Source of the DNA: Pseudomonas sp. MH9.2
GTDB taxonomy: Bacteria > Pseudomonadota > Gammaproteobacteria > Pseudomonadales > Pseudomonadaceae
Length of the DNA: 64,000 bases
NCBI RefSeq assembly: GCF_034353875.1
Contig: NZ_CP133784.1
Coordinates: 62,001-126,000 of the forward strand
Direction of reading: 5' to 3'
Below the pieces are notes generated by a model. The model was given only the letters and a program-made list of their open reading frames with translations, was not told the origin of the DNA and ran no database searches. Position numbers and translations under genes: made by a program. Position 1 is the stretch's first letter. Each line of letters starts with the position of its first letter. Below are positions 26,580-35,748 of this stretch, piece after piece.

Positions 26580-29519
26580 TTACAACTCCTGGCGTTTGCT
26601 GTCGACATCGAAGAACGGCAGTTTGACCACCGTGGCCTGTACCACTTCACCGCCTTCCACCCGAATCGGAATCTGCTGGCCGGGGACGCTTTGATCGACG
26701 GCGGCATACGCCAGACCGATGATCATGCCCAGCGTCGGCGAGTACTCGCAGGAGGTGACGTTGCCGCTGATGTCCGGTCCTTTGAGCACCAGATGACCTT
26801 CCAGTGGCTGACTGCTGCCTTTGGGCAGGCTGAAACCGACCAGTTTGCGCTTGAGCGGCTGGGCTTCGAGGATGTCCACGGAGCGGCGTCCGACAAAAAA
26901 CGGTTTCTTCCGGGAGATGGCCCAGCCCATGTCGATCTCTGCCGGATGGGTCATGCCATCGGTGTCCTGGCTGATGATCACGTGGCCCTTTTCCAGGCGC
27001 AGCAAACGTTGGGCTTCGACGCCGAACGGGCGAATGCCGTGTGCCTGACCCGCGTCCATCAGCGTGTCCCACAGGTATTCGGCATAACGTGCCTGCACAT
27101 GGATTTCATAACCCAGCTCGCCGACGAAACCGACGCGCATGACCCGCGCCGCGATCCCGGCAACGGTGCCCTGACGCACGCCCAAATACGGGAAGGCGTC
27201 ACGCGACAGGTCGATATCGACGCAGAGCTTTTCCAGTACTTCGCGCGAGTGAGGTCCGGCCAGGTTGACTGCTGCGATGGCGGCAGTGACGTTGGCGATA
27301 TCGACGTTCAGACGCCATTGCACGTTCCACTTGAGCATCGCCTGGTAGATCCGGTCGACGCCGCTGGTGGTGGCCGTGACATAAAAATGCTGATCGGCCA
27401 GTCGCGCACAGACACCGTCGTCGATCACTACCCCGTGTTCGTTGGTCATCAGCGCATACCGAGTGCGGCCGATGGGTTGTTTGGCAAAGGCGAAGGTGTA
27501 CATCCGCTCCAGCAGCTCGGCGGCGTCCGGGCCACGAATATCCAAGCCGCCAAGGGTCGAGACGTCGATCAGCCCGACGCCCAGGCGTACGTGAAGAGCT
27601 TCTTCCTGCATGCAGCGTTCACGTGTCGCTGGCTGACCTTTTTCATCCTTGAAAGCGTAATAGGCCGGACGTTGCCAGTTGCCTGCCGGCATCATTTTCG
27701 CGCCCGCTTGCAGGTGGCGGTTATGAATCGCGGTACGACGAATCGGGTCAAAGCTGCGTCCGGCGATATGCGCCAGTTTTTCCGCTTCGAAGGGCGGACG
27801 CGCCGTGGTAACCCCGGTTTCGCTGACGGTGCGCTGGGTACTGGCGGCAACCAGTCGCGCCGTTGGCAAGGCGGAATGACGGCCTTGGGACGGCCCCATG
27901 CCCACCGTGGAAAAGCGTTTGACCAACTGCACGTCGCGGTACCCGTGGCGTGTAGCGTTGATGATGTCGCGGATTTGCAGGTCTTCATCGAAATCGACGA
28001 ATTCCTTGCCACTTGGGTGGGGGAAAATCGGCCAGTCGAAGTTAACCCGCTGTTCCGGGCTTAAGGTCTGCTCCTGATAGTCCGCTGACAGTCCCAGTGC
28101 CGCCGCCGCTTGTGCACCGACTTTGGCGCCATCCTTGAGTACGTTTTCCAGCAGATGACGACCGTTCACGGAGCCGGCGATGGCCAGGTTTTTCGGCAGG
28201 CCAGTGATGGCGAACTCGGCCGAAGGGTCGGCGTAGGCCAACTTACCGCCTGCCTGACACGCCAGTTGATAGACCGGCATGTAACCGGCAGTCATGCACA
28301 GCAGGTCGCAATCGAGTTGCAGGCTGCCTTGGTCGACTTCGCCACGGCGTGTGATCCGCCGGACATCGACGCCGCTGATATGGCGCATGCCCTTACTGTG
28401 CAAGGCTTCATAAACCGTGTGTTGCAGGTGCACGGTGATGCCCAGGCGTTTGAGCTCTGCAGCCAGGCGCGCATCGTCTGCGCTGTTGCGCATGTCGACC
28501 ACGGCGGCGACGTCGACACCCTGTTCTATCAGGTCCAGGGCGGTGCGATAGCCGTCGTCATTGCCGGTAAGGACCACCGCACGCTTGCCGGGTTTGACCG
28601 CGTAAAGCTTCATCAGGCGCTGGGCTGCGCTGCACAGCATCACGCCGGGCAGGTCGTTGTTGCGGAAAATCACCGGCTGGTCGAAAGCGCCGGAGGCGAT
28701 GATGCATTGGCTGGCGCGCACTTTGTACATGCGCTTGTCTTTGATCACCGGCAGGTAATTGTCGGTGAACCAGCCATTACACGTGGCTTCGGTGAGAACC
28801 TGGATGTTGGCATGCTGGCTGACTGCATCTACCAGTGCCTGGCGCACTTTATCGGCTTGCGTGCCCTGTACGTCGAAGCGTGCATAGGTGAGCGCACCAC
28901 CCAGCAGACGCTGTTGTTCGATCAGCAATACCTTGGCCCCGGCATTGGCGGCGGTCAGTGCCGCCTGCAAACCGGCGGGACCGGCACCCACCACGGCCAG
29001 GTCGACGAACAGGTAAGCCTTGTCGTAATACTCGGGTTTGAAGTCCAGGTTGAGGATGCCCAGCCCGGCTTTCTTGCGGATCAGCGGCTCCCATATTTTC
29101 CACATGCCCTTGGGCTTGTAGAACGAACGGTAATAAAACCCCACGGGCATGAACCGTGAGAACTTGCCCAGCAGCGCATCGCGGTCGTTGTCCAATGTGC
29201 CGCTGTAGTTCTGCCCACTGACTTCGGCACCGGCTTGCAGCCAATGGGTATCGGCCAGCACGTTGGGTTCATCTGGCAGTTGCACCAGGGTGTTCGCATC
29301 TTGCCCGGCCATGGTCAACGGTCCGCGAGGGCGGTGATATTTGAATGAGCGCGAGAGCAAATAACGGCCATTGCCGAGCAGGGCGCTGGCGATGCTGTCG
29401 CCGGCAAAACCGGTATAGGCCTTGCCATCGAAGTTGAACGCCAGTGGACGCTGACGATCAATCAGCAAGCCCATGGGCAACGGCAAGCGGCTTTCAAAAG
29501 TGGAATCAGGCTGGCTCAT
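26580..29519 (-). CDS. mgdC: Heterotetrameric dehydrogenase alpha subunit (SoxA-like; probable MgdC)
   Basis: 979 residues. Domains in order: a small N-terminal ferredoxin-like fold (about 15-110, LAFNFDGKAYTGFAGDSIAS), an NAD/FAD-binding pyridine-nucleotide oxidoreductase core (about 170-450, VVGAGPAGLQAALTAANAG), and a C-terminal GcvT-type tetrahydrofolate domain (about 600-970, GLIDVSTLGGLDIRGPDAAE). The folate domain traps the methyl-derived formaldehyde as methylene-THF. ATG 29519 overlaps the end of the delta subunit gene by 14 bases; the longer frame to 29711 is only the shadow of that gene. Confidence 0.87.
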   Translation of the reverse strand: MSQPDSTFESRLPLPMGLLIDRQRPLAFNFDGKAYTGFAGDSIASALLGNGRYLLSRSFKYHRPRGPLTMAGQDANTLVQLPDEPNVLADTHWLQAGAEVSGQNYSGTLDNDRDALLGKFSRFMPVGFYYRSFYKPKGMWKIWEPLIRKKAGLGILNLDFKPEYYDKAYLFVDLAVVGAGPAGLQAALTAANAGAKVLLIEQQRLLGGALTYARFDVQGTQADKVRQALVDAVSQHANIQVLTEATCNGWFTDNYLPVIKDKRMYKVRASQCIIASGAFDQPVIFRNNDLPGVMLCSAAQRLMKLYAVKPGKRAVVLTGNDDGYRTALDLIEQGVDVAAVVDMRNSADDARLAAELKRLGITVHLQHTVYEALHSKGMRHISGVDVRRITRRGEVDQGSLQLDCDLLCMTAGYMPVYQLACQAGGKLAYADPSAEFAITGLPKNLAIAGSVNGRHLLENVLKDGAKVGAQAAAALGLSADYQEQTLSPEQRVNFDWPIFPHPSGKEFVDFDEDLQIRDIINATRHGYRDVQLVKRFSTVGMGPSQGRHSALPTARLVAASTQRTVSETGVTTARPPFEAEKLAHIAGRSFDPIRRTAIHNRHLQAGAKMMPAGNWQRPAYYAFKDEKGQPATRERCMQEEALHVRLGVGLIDVSTLGGLDIRGPDAAELLERMYTFAFAKQPIGRTRYALMTNEHGVVIDDGVCARLADQHFYVTATTSGVDRIYQAMLKWNVQWRLNVDIANVTAAIAAVNLAGPHSREVLEKLCVDIDLSRDAFPYLGVRQGTVAGIAARVMRVGFVGELGYEIHVQARYAEYLWDTLMDAGQAHGIRPFGVEAQRLLRLEKGHVIISQDTDGMTHPAEIDMGWAISRKKPFFVGRRSVDILEAQPLKRKLVGFSLPKGSSQPLEGHLVLKGPDISGNVTSCEYSPTLGMIIGLAYAAVDQSVPGQQIPIRVEGGEVVQATVVKLPFFDVDSKRQEL

Positions 29520-29811
29520 TGCTGTGCTCCGCAGGGCTGAACTCGACGCGCTGGTTATAGACTTCCCGGGCATCGAAGGTACGCAGGATTTCATCGGTGA
29601 CGGTGTGTCGTTCGGCCAGGAACCAGTAGCTGGACGCGTTGTGCATCCACCACTCACGGACCACGCCTGCGGCGTTTTCGCTGTTGAACACGTAATGTGC
29701 CCATTGCGCATCGCTGCAGGTGGTCGGGTCAGGCATGTCCTTGAACTCGCCGCCGTAGGTGAATTCGGTGATGTTTCGCGGCCCGTTCAGCGGGCAATTC
29801 ATGACTTTCAT
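29506..29811 (-). CDS. mgdB: Heterotetrameric dehydrogenase delta subunit (SoxD-like; probable MgdB)
   Basis: 101 residues of the SoxD family. In sarcosine oxidase this subunit binds zinc through a C-x2-C pair and a later H-x3-C. Here the first Cys remains (NCPLNGPRN) but the second is Asn, and the later segment reads WWMHNASSYWF, keeping the His but with Ser in place of Cys. Two of four ligands are thus missing, so zinc binding as in SoxD is unlikely; this supports a non-sarcosine member of the family. The gene ends 14 bases inside the alpha subunit gene and follows the beta subunit by 12 bases. Confidence 0.82.
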   Translation of the reverse strand: MKVMNCPLNGPRNITEFTYGGEFKDMPDPTTCSDAQWAHYVFNSENAAGVVREWWMHNASSYWFLAERHTVTDEILRTFDAREVYNQRVEFSPAEHSNEPA

Positions 29812-29823
29812 ACGGTTTGCCCC

Positions 29824-31065
29824 TTAGTGGCTGGCCGCCGTAGCGCCCATCTCGTTGACTTGCTGGAAGGTCGAAAACCGCTCCAGACCGAAGGGTTTGA
29901 TCAGGTCCGGCACCTTGCCGCCGGAGGCGACCAGTTCGGCCATGGTCTTGCCGCAGATCGGCGTGGCCTTGAATCCCCACGTGCCCCAGCCCGCGTCGAG
30001 GTAATAGTTTTCGACCGGCGACAGGCCCATGATCGGGCTGTAGTCGGGGGTCATATCGGTGATGCCGGCCCACTGGCGCATCAGTTTGGCGTTGGCCAGG
30101 AAGGGGAACATTTCGATAGCAGCGGAAATCAGGCTTTCCTTCAGGTCCAGGGTCGAGCGGGTGTTGTACAGCGGGTAGGGGTCGGAACCGCCGCCGAACA
30201 CCACTTCGCCACGGCCGGTCTGCTGCACATAGCAGTGCAGGGCCGACGAACTCACCAATGGGTCGAGAAATGGCTTGAACGGTTGGGTGACCATCGCTTG
30301 CAGGGGATAGCAGACGATGGGCATTTCGATCTTGGCTTTTTTGGCCATCAATGAACTGTGCCCGGCCACGGCCTGTACCGCGCAACCGCACTGGATCGTG
30401 CCGCGGTTGGTTTTTACGGCGGTGATCCTGCCGTTTTCGATGATCAGGTCCTGAACTTCGGTCAGCTGATGGATTTCGACTCCGCGTTTCGCTGCGCCCT
30501 TGGCATAACCCCAGGCCACGGCGTCATGACGCGCAGTGCCGCCGTCGATATGCCACAGCCCGGCCAGTACCGGCAGGTGCCCGGGGTCTAAATTGAGGCT
30601 CGGCACCAGTTCGCGAATCTGCTGGCGGTCGACCATTTCCGTACGGCCGCCGAAGTGCTTGTTCACTTCCGCGCGTTGGCGGAAGGCGCGTACGGTGGCG
30701 TCGGTGTGGGCCAGGGTCAGTTGGCCTCGCTCGGAATACATGATGTTGAAGTCGAACTCGTTGGACAGGTCCTTGAACAGCTTCACCGACTCGCTGTAGA
30801 ACTTCACACCCTCGCTGGTCAGGTAGTTGGAACGGATCACCGCTGTGTTACGTGCGGTATTGCCGCCGCCCAGATAGGACTTTTCCAGCACAGCGACGTT
30901 AGTGATGCCGTGGTACTTGGCCAGGTAATAGGCAATTGCCACGCCGTGACCACCGCCGCCGATGATGACTACATCGTAGGAGGACTTGAGTTCCTTGGGC
31001 GGCGGCAGGTCCATTTCTGCCGTGTACTCGGCAGAAAGGCCATATTTCAAGAGATTGAATGGCAT
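29824..31065 (-). CDS. mgdA: Heterotetrameric dehydrogenase beta subunit (SoxB-like; probable MgdA)
   Basis: 413 residues, FAD-dependent amine oxidoreductase that carries the substrate-oxidising site. N-terminal dinucleotide fold DVVIIGGGGHGVAIAYYLA with VAVLEKSYLGGGNTARNT, and a C-terminal ITDMTPDYSPIMG segment with DAGWGTWGFKATP. The ATG at 31065 is used because AGGAGG lies just upstream and the codon overlaps the folD stop as TGATG; a GTG three bases earlier is the alternative. Co-directional with folD and purU, so the methyl group oxidised here is processed as C1-tetrahydrofolate. Confidence 0.86.
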   Translation of the reverse strand: MPFNLLKYGLSAEYTAEMDLPPPKELKSSYDVVIIGGGGHGVAIAYYLAKYHGITNVAVLEKSYLGGGNTARNTAVIRSNYLTSEGVKFYSESVKLFKDLSNEFDFNIMYSERGQLTLAHTDATVRAFRQRAEVNKHFGGRTEMVDRQQIRELVPSLNLDPGHLPVLAGLWHIDGGTARHDAVAWGYAKGAAKRGVEIHQLTEVQDLIIENGRITAVKTNRGTIQCGCAVQAVAGHSSLMAKKAKIEMPIVCYPLQAMVTQPFKPFLDPLVSSSALHCYVQQTGRGEVVFGGGSDPYPLYNTRSTLDLKESLISAAIEMFPFLANAKLMRQWAGITDMTPDYSPIMGLSPVENYYLDAGWGTWGFKATPICGKTMAELVASGGKVPDLIKPFGLERFSTFQQVNEMGATAASH

Positions 31066-31985
31066 CACGCCTCCTGAGGCGAAGTGTGAGTGGTCGCGAG
31101 TTCAGCGGCGCGCAGCAACTGTCTGCGCGTGGCGGTCACGGTGTTTTTCAGCAGAAAGGCGATGGTCATCGGGCCGACACCACCGGGAACCGGGGTAATG
31201 GCGCTGGCAACGGTGCGGGCGCTGGCGTAATCGACGTCACCCACCAGTCGGCTGCCCTGTTCGGTGTCGATGCGATTGATCCCGACATCGATCACCACCG
31301 CGCCGGGCTTGAGCCAGCTGGCGTCGATCATCTGCGGGCGGCCGACGGCAGCCACTACGATGTCTGCCAGACGGCACAGCGCGGCAGCATCGACGCTGCG
31401 CGAGTGCACCACGGTGACCGAGCAATTGGCTTGCAGCAGCAGGGTGGCCATGGGTTTACCGACGATGTTCGAGCGGCCGATGACCACTGCATGCTTACCA
31501 CTCAGGTCGCCGCACGTGTCGTGCAACAGGCGCATGCAGCCGCTAGGTGTGCAGGGCGTCAACACGTCCTGGCCCTGGACCAGCCCGCCGACGTTTTGCC
31601 GATGGAAACCGTCGACATCTTTAGCCGGGTCGATGGCTTGAATGACCACACCTTCGTCAATGTGGGCAGGTACCGGCAGTTGCACCAGAATGCCATTGAC
31701 CTCAGGGTTGGCATTCAATTCGGCGATGACTGCCAGCAATTGCGCCTGGCTGGTGGTCGCGGGCAGACACTGCTCCAACGAGCGAATGCCGGCTTCTTTG
31801 GCGCGCAGGATCTTGTTGCGCACGTAGACCTGACTGGCCGGGTCTTCGCCCACCAACACCACGGCCAGCGTGGGCGTGACCTGTTGCAGTGCGAGTTCGC
31901 GGACGTCGGCAGCAACTTCACTGAGTACTTGGGCTGCGATGGCTTTCCCGTCGATATCGCGGGCGAGTTGAGTCGGGCTGTTCAT
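31065..31985 (-). CDS. folD: Methylenetetrahydrofolate dehydrogenase/cyclohydrolase FolD (second-copy type)
   Basis: 306 residues. Oxidises methylene-THF to methenyl-THF and hydrolyses that to 10-formyl-THF. YVRNK with the catalytic Lys, [23 protein letters not shown], the NADP fold [14 protein letters not shown] and [16 protein letters not shown] are intact. It is slightly longer than the housekeeping enzyme (about 284) and lies inside a C1 operon, so it is probably a dedicated paralogue. It overlaps purU by ATGA at its start and mgdA by one base at its end. Confidence 0.92.
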   Translation of the reverse strand: MNSPTQLARDIDGKAIAAQVLSEVAADVRELALQQVTPTLAVVLVGEDPASQVYVRNKILRAKEAGIRSLEQCLPATTSQAQLLAVIAELNANPEVNGILVQLPVPAHIDEGVVIQAIDPAKDVDGFHRQNVGGLVQGQDVLTPCTPSGCMRLLHDTCGDLSGKHAVVIGRSNIVGKPMATLLLQANCSVTVVHSRSVDAAALCRLADIVVAAVGRPQMIDASWLKPGAVVIDVGINRIDTEQGSRLVGDVDYASARTVASAITPVPGGVGPMTIAFLLKNTVTATRRQLLRAAELATTHTSPQEA

Positions 31986-32848
31986 CGGAAGATCACCGTT
32001 TTTTCGCGATTGATAAACACTCGGTGTTGCAGGTGATATTTGACGGCCTTGGACAGCGCGACCGTTTCCGTATCGCGTCCGATACTCACCAGATCGTCGG
32101 CTTTGTGCGCATGATCGACGCGTTGCACTTCCTGCTCGATGATCGGGCCTTCGTCCAGGTCCGAGGTGACGTAGTGGGCCGTGGCACCGATCAGCTTGAC
32201 CCCGCGCTGGTGGGCTTGATGGTACGGCTTGGCACCCTTGAAACCCGGAAGGAACGAGTGATGGATGTTGATCGCCCGGCCCGACAATTGCTTGCACAGG
32301 TCATCGGAGAGGATTTGCATGTAGCGCGCCAGCACCACCAGATCGGTCTGCGTCTCTTCAACGATTTTCAGCAACTCGGCTTCCTGCTGGGACTTGGTGT
32401 CCTTGGTCACTGGCAAGTAGATGAAGCGGATGCCCTCGCGCTCGGCCATTGGCCGTAGGTCCAGGTGGTTGGAGACGATGGCGGTGATCTGCATGTCCAT
32501 CTCGCCTTTGTGGTGGCGGTACAGCAGATCGGTGAGGCAGTGGTCGAATTTGCTGACCATGATCAGCACGCGCATCGGGTTGGCGACTGAGTGCAGTTGC
32601 CAGTCCATATTCAGCGCCGTGGCCACTTCATTGAAGTCCAGACGCAGCGCATCGATGTCGCCCTTGACGCCGCTGTTGAAGCGAAACACGGCGCGCATGA
32701 AGAACTGGCTGGTTTCTTCGTCGTCGAACTGGGCCAGCTCGCTGATGTAGCAGCGGTTGTCGGCCAGAAAAGACGTCACGGCGGCGACGATACCCGACGT
32801 CGCGGGACAGCTGATCTTGAAAATGAAGTGGTCCGGATCGGTGCTCAT
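31982..32848 (-). CDS. purU: Formyltetrahydrofolate deformylase PurU
   Basis: 288 residues. N-terminal ACT domain (about 8-85, [16 protein letters not shown]) and a formyl-transferase fold with the catalytic Asn-His-Asp in [11 protein letters not shown] and [11 protein letters not shown]. It releases formate and free THF from 10-formyl-THF. First gene of the operon: ATG 32848 has GAGGA seven bases upstream. With FolD it completes disposal of methyl groups oxidised by the dehydrogenase, so methylamine or sarcosine carbon leaves as formate. Confidence 0.93.
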   Translation of the reverse strand: MSTDPDHFIFKISCPATSGIVAAVTSFLADNRCYISELAQFDDEETSQFFMRAVFRFNSGVKGDIDALRLDFNEVATALNMDWQLHSVANPMRVLIMVSKFDHCLTDLLYRHHKGEMDMQITAIVSNHLDLRPMAEREGIRFIYLPVTKDTKSQQEAELLKIVEETQTDLVVLARYMQILSDDLCKQLSGRAINIHHSFLPGFKGAKPYHQAHQRGVKLIGATAHYVTSDLDEGPIIEQEVQRVDHAHKADDLVSIGRDTETVALSKAVKYHLQHRVFINREKTVIFR

Positions 32849-33131
32849 TACGGGTCCTCGCAGGGAGACATGCACGCTGAATGTTCATGGGTGGGGATTA
32901 AATTCAGGGATGAAGAAAAATTCCTCACGCGAATAAAATATTCCTGTGGAGCTTTTTATAGGTGAAATAAAAATCCGCGTCCAGCACTGTTTGGTTTTTT
33001 TTGCGGGGGAGGGTGGCGAGTCGCGGGGACGCGCAGGCGTGTTTGCGAATGCAGCGTGTCAGGTACACCGCATCAGGGGATATGCAGGGGCGACGTCTGG
33101 TTGCTCACCTGCGAGGAGGTAAGGCAACGAT

Positions 33132-34346
33132 CTACGCTTTCATGCGTGCCGAGCCGATTGCCGCGAGGGCAAGCATCAACTCAGTCCCTTTGAGGGTGTG
33201 CTTGTAGTGCGTCCGTAGATCGGACTCCCAGGCGATCACTTCAGCCAGGGTCGCGGCCGCTTGATCGGCGGTAAGCGCAAAGTGTGCGCAATGGCTCAAC
33301 AGGTTGGCGCGACTGATCACCCGGCCCTCACGGCCCACGGCCATTGCGAGGTTGGGCGGAGAATACCCTTCGAGGCACGGCACCACGTCGTACATGGGCG
33401 CCAGCCGCCAGCCGCTCTTTAGCCAGAGGATAGCGTGATTCTTCGGGTGATCGTCGTCGTTGCCCACCAAGGCGTTGAAGCACATTCGCTTAAACAACTC
33501 CTGGAGGTCTTGCGCCGGCACACCACGGCGACTCATCTCGTTAGCGACGGAGGCATAGACCCAAGCGCTGCGGTCGGTGGTGTGCCATTCGGCGTCGAGC
33601 AAGGTGAGTGCGCTGAGCATCGGTATCCGAACGCTCATGTCAGCAGGCGGCATGCGGTCGAAACGCTCCACCAGCAAGGTCGAAGGCTTTTCGGCATACA
33701 GCGCGGTACGGGCGACATTCAAACCTTTCCCGGCCGCGAATGTCATGCAGGCATGTTCCAGTGCCGGAATATCGCACTGATCATAGCGGTCACGGGGTTT
33801 GACCAGAATCAGCACGCCGTGGTTCTGCAGGGTACGCTTGGGGCGGGCGCCTCCTAGAGAAGACCGTTGCCTGCGTAGCTTGAGGGTCTGAATCGCCTCT
33901 TCATCCAGTTGGTTATCGAATATGGCTTCGGTGGCCTGGATGAAGGGCGTGAGGCCCTTGAGCGACGGTAACGGATCCTGTCCGATACCGGTTGGCGGAT
34001 GGCGCGTCTGGCCTGCCAGAAGGTTGCCCGCGCGATCATTGTTCGGGGATTTCAGCAGGTAATCGATAGGCCCCAGTGCGTGTCGATGGATGTCTTTCAA
34101 GACCCGCTCACCCCAGCCATCGGGCATCGCGTCGTTGATGAAGCCGGGTATTCCCTTGTTTTTGGTTATCGGGCCGAACGTTTCGCTGCGCAGCGGATAG
34201 CGAACCGGGTCGGGCACCCAGCCACGGGTAGTAACGTACTCTGGATCGTAAGTGAACTCGCCGACCCCGTTGACGATGACCAGTCGACCCAGAGAAACCA
34301 CCTCGGCGGTTTCAGGATGCTCCATGTAGACGTAGGCCCTGGACAT
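33132..34346 (-). CDS. hipA: HipA-family serine/threonine kinase toxin
   Basis: 404 residues of the HipA kinase family (type II toxin-antitoxin). An N-terminal HipA_N part (about 1-110, GPITKNKGIPGFINDAMPDGWGE as landmarks) is followed by the kinase: P-loop-like SSLGGARPK, LVERFDR, catalytic NDDDHPKNHAILW and the metal-binding DVVP after APMY. All key residues are present, so it should be active. Its ATG overlaps the antitoxin stop by one base, the usual antitoxin-first order. The module is inserted between the two halves of the methylamine pathway and is unrelated to it. Confidence 0.88.
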   Translation of the reverse strand: MSRAYVYMEHPETAEVVSLGRLVIVNGVGEFTYDPEYVTTRGWVPDPVRYPLRSETFGPITKNKGIPGFINDAMPDGWGERVLKDIHRHALGPIDYLLKSPNNDRAGNLLAGQTRHPPTGIGQDPLPSLKGLTPFIQATEAIFDNQLDEEAIQTLKLRRQRSSLGGARPKRTLQNHGVLILVKPRDRYDQCDIPALEHACMTFAAGKGLNVARTALYAEKPSTLLVERFDRMPPADMSVRIPMLSALTLLDAEWHTTDRSAWVYASVANEMSRRGVPAQDLQELFKRMCFNALVGNDDDHPKNHAILWLKSGWRLAPMYDVVPCLEGYSPPNLAMAVGREGRVISRANLLSHCAHFALTADQAAATLAEVIAWESDLRTHYKHTLKGTELMLALAAIGSARMKA

Positions 34347-34669
34347 CAGAAGTCCTCACTTTGTGGTTTGGCCAGGCGAACTCGATGCGATGCATGGGGA
34401 TCATTGGCTTGCAGCTGTGAGGAGGACTCGATGCCGTCGAGGCTGCGAAATACTTCCTGGGTGAGTCCCAGGTGCCAAAGCACCATCATGAACGAGCGTA
34501 ATTCCACAAGGGGGTCGCCGCCCTCGATTTTACGTACCGTCTGCTCGGAAATTGAAAGGGACAGGGCCAGGTCTTTTTGTCGAAGCCTGGACTGCAGACG
34601 CCTGCTTTTTACCAGAAGCCCTATTCTATATAGGTTGTCGGCGCATTCCAGTGGAAAAAAGCTTTTCAT
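34346..34669 (-). CDS. hipB: HipB-like XRE-family antitoxin
   Basis: 107 residues with a helix-turn-helix of the XRE type (about 20-75, RQKDLALSLSISEQTVRKIE) and a disordered-looking C-terminus. It precedes hipA with a one-base overlap. A perfect 17-base palindrome nine bases upstream of its start is the likely autoregulatory operator. Confidence 0.85.
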   Translation of the reverse strand: MKSFFPLECADNLYRIGLLVKSRRLQSRLRQKDLALSLSISEQTVRKIEGGDPLVELRSFMMVLWHLGLTQEVFRSLDGIESSSQLQANDPHASHRVRLAKPQSEDF

Positions 34670-34677
34670 AAGCCGTC

Positions 34678-34694
34678 TTTTAGCAGTGCTAAAA
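34678..34694. promoter_or_regulatory. Palindromic operator upstream of hipBA
   Basis: TTTTAGCAGTGCTAAAA, perfect around a central G, starting nine bases from the hipB start codon. A related half-site (TATAGCACGCCTAAA) lies about 20 bases further upstream. Toxin-antitoxin operons are normally repressed by the antitoxin at such sites. Confidence 0.6.
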
Positions 34695-34775
34695 ATAGAT
34701 AAGCAGCACTATAGCACGCCTAAAGCATTGCGAAAGAGGGCGGGGAAGCTTGCTGGATGTCCGAAAGCCAAGCGG

Positions 34776-35381
34776 TCAGTCGTCGCCGTAGTTCATGATC
34801 GACAGCAGATGAATCGGAACCTTTACCAGCTGCTCCGGGCCATGCGGAACTTCACCATCGAAGGTCAGGCTGTCGCCGGGTTTCATGTGGTAGAGCTGAT
34901 CGCCATGACGGTAGACGATCTCACCTTTCAACAGGTGCAGAAACTCGGTGCCGGGATGGGAGAAGGTCGGAAACTCTTCGCTGGCATCGTCCATGGTGAC
35001 CATGTAGGCCTCGAACGTCTTCTTCGGGCCACGGGTGTGATTGAGCAGGTGATAGGTGTGGCCTTTCTCGGTACCACGGCGCACCACCTGCATCCCTTCG
35101 CCTTTGCGCACAAGCAGGGCGCCACTGCCTTGTTGATCGTACTGGCTGAACAGCTTCGACATCGGCATGCCGAGGGCATCGCACAGGCGGCTCAAGGTAT
35201 CGAGGCTGGTGGAAACCTGGGCATTTTCGATCTTGCTCAGCATGCCTTGGCTGATGCCTGCCAATTGTGCGACATCAGCAATCTTCAGTTCCTGCAATTG
35301 ACGCTGTCGCTTGATTTGCATGCCCAGGTACTGCTCGAGCCTCAAGCGTGGCTCGGCCTCGGTGGAAATCACTTTGCTCAT
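34776..35381 (-). CDS. XRE-family regulator with C-terminal cupin domain
   Basis: 201 residues. Helix-turn-helix (about 20-75, ADVAQLAGISQGMLSKIENA) and a cupin ligand domain (about 125-195, HPGTEFLHLLKGEIVYRHGD, GDSLTFDGEVPHGPEQL). It is divergent from the gmaS-mgsABC genes across a 367-base gap and is their obvious local regulator; similar XRE-cupin proteins control amine and polyamine catabolism. Confidence 0.87.
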   Translation of the reverse strand: MSKVISTEAEPRLRLEQYLGMQIKRQRQLQELKIADVAQLAGISQGMLSKIENAQVSTSLDTLSRLCDALGMPMSKLFSQYDQQGSGALLVRKGEGMQVVRRGTEKGHTYHLLNHTRGPKKTFEAYMVTMDDASEEFPTFSHPGTEFLHLLKGEIVYRHGDQLYHMKPGDSLTFDGEVPHGPEQLVKVPIHLLSIMNYGDD

Positions 35382-35748
35382 GCTTCATTTCCGGTCATGA
35401 ATATAAATTTCGCACTATGAATGTGCGATGCACCCTTGTTGCTGTCCGCCCGATTTACAGCGCGAGCGGCTGCAGCATGTCTGAAGTTTTCTTCACGCGA
35501 CACTCATTTCCCTGGCGAAGCCTTGAAAAGCCTGCATTGCAAGATTAAGGACGCCCAGAATTTCCTCGTGGCTAATCATTTTGGCAAGGCAATTGCATTC
35601 TCATTAGGAAAGTAACTTTCTTGTTGAGAATACTCGGGTCGGCTTCAGGTCATGTCCAGACGAATTCTAGCACTGGGCAATCATTAACGACTGACGCCGA
35701 CCCTAGATGCAGATCCCGCTGTTTTGCCTTGCTCGAGGAGTCCAAGTG
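35382..35748. other. Divergent control region between the XRE-cupin regulator and gmaS
   Basis: 367 bases without a gene. It contains the sigma-54 promoter described at 35582-35597 and AT-rich sequence around it. Confidence 0.6.
35582..35597 (+). promoter_or_regulatory. Sigma-54 promoter of gmaS
   Basis: TGGCAAGGCAATTGCA matches the sigma-54 consensus TGGCACG-N4-TTGCA in all but one base, with GG and GC correctly spaced. It reads toward gmaS and leaves a leader of about 140 bases. Nitrogen-regulated (NtrC) control fits a pathway that extracts nitrogen from methylamine. Confidence 0.7.

Noticed and set aside
25894..31065. Annotation of the four-gene set as plain sarcosine oxidase soxBDAG
   Set aside because: The families are the same, but gmaS, mgsABC and amt in the same locus and the altered delta subunit favour N-methylglutamate dehydrogenase. 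Kept as the alternative.
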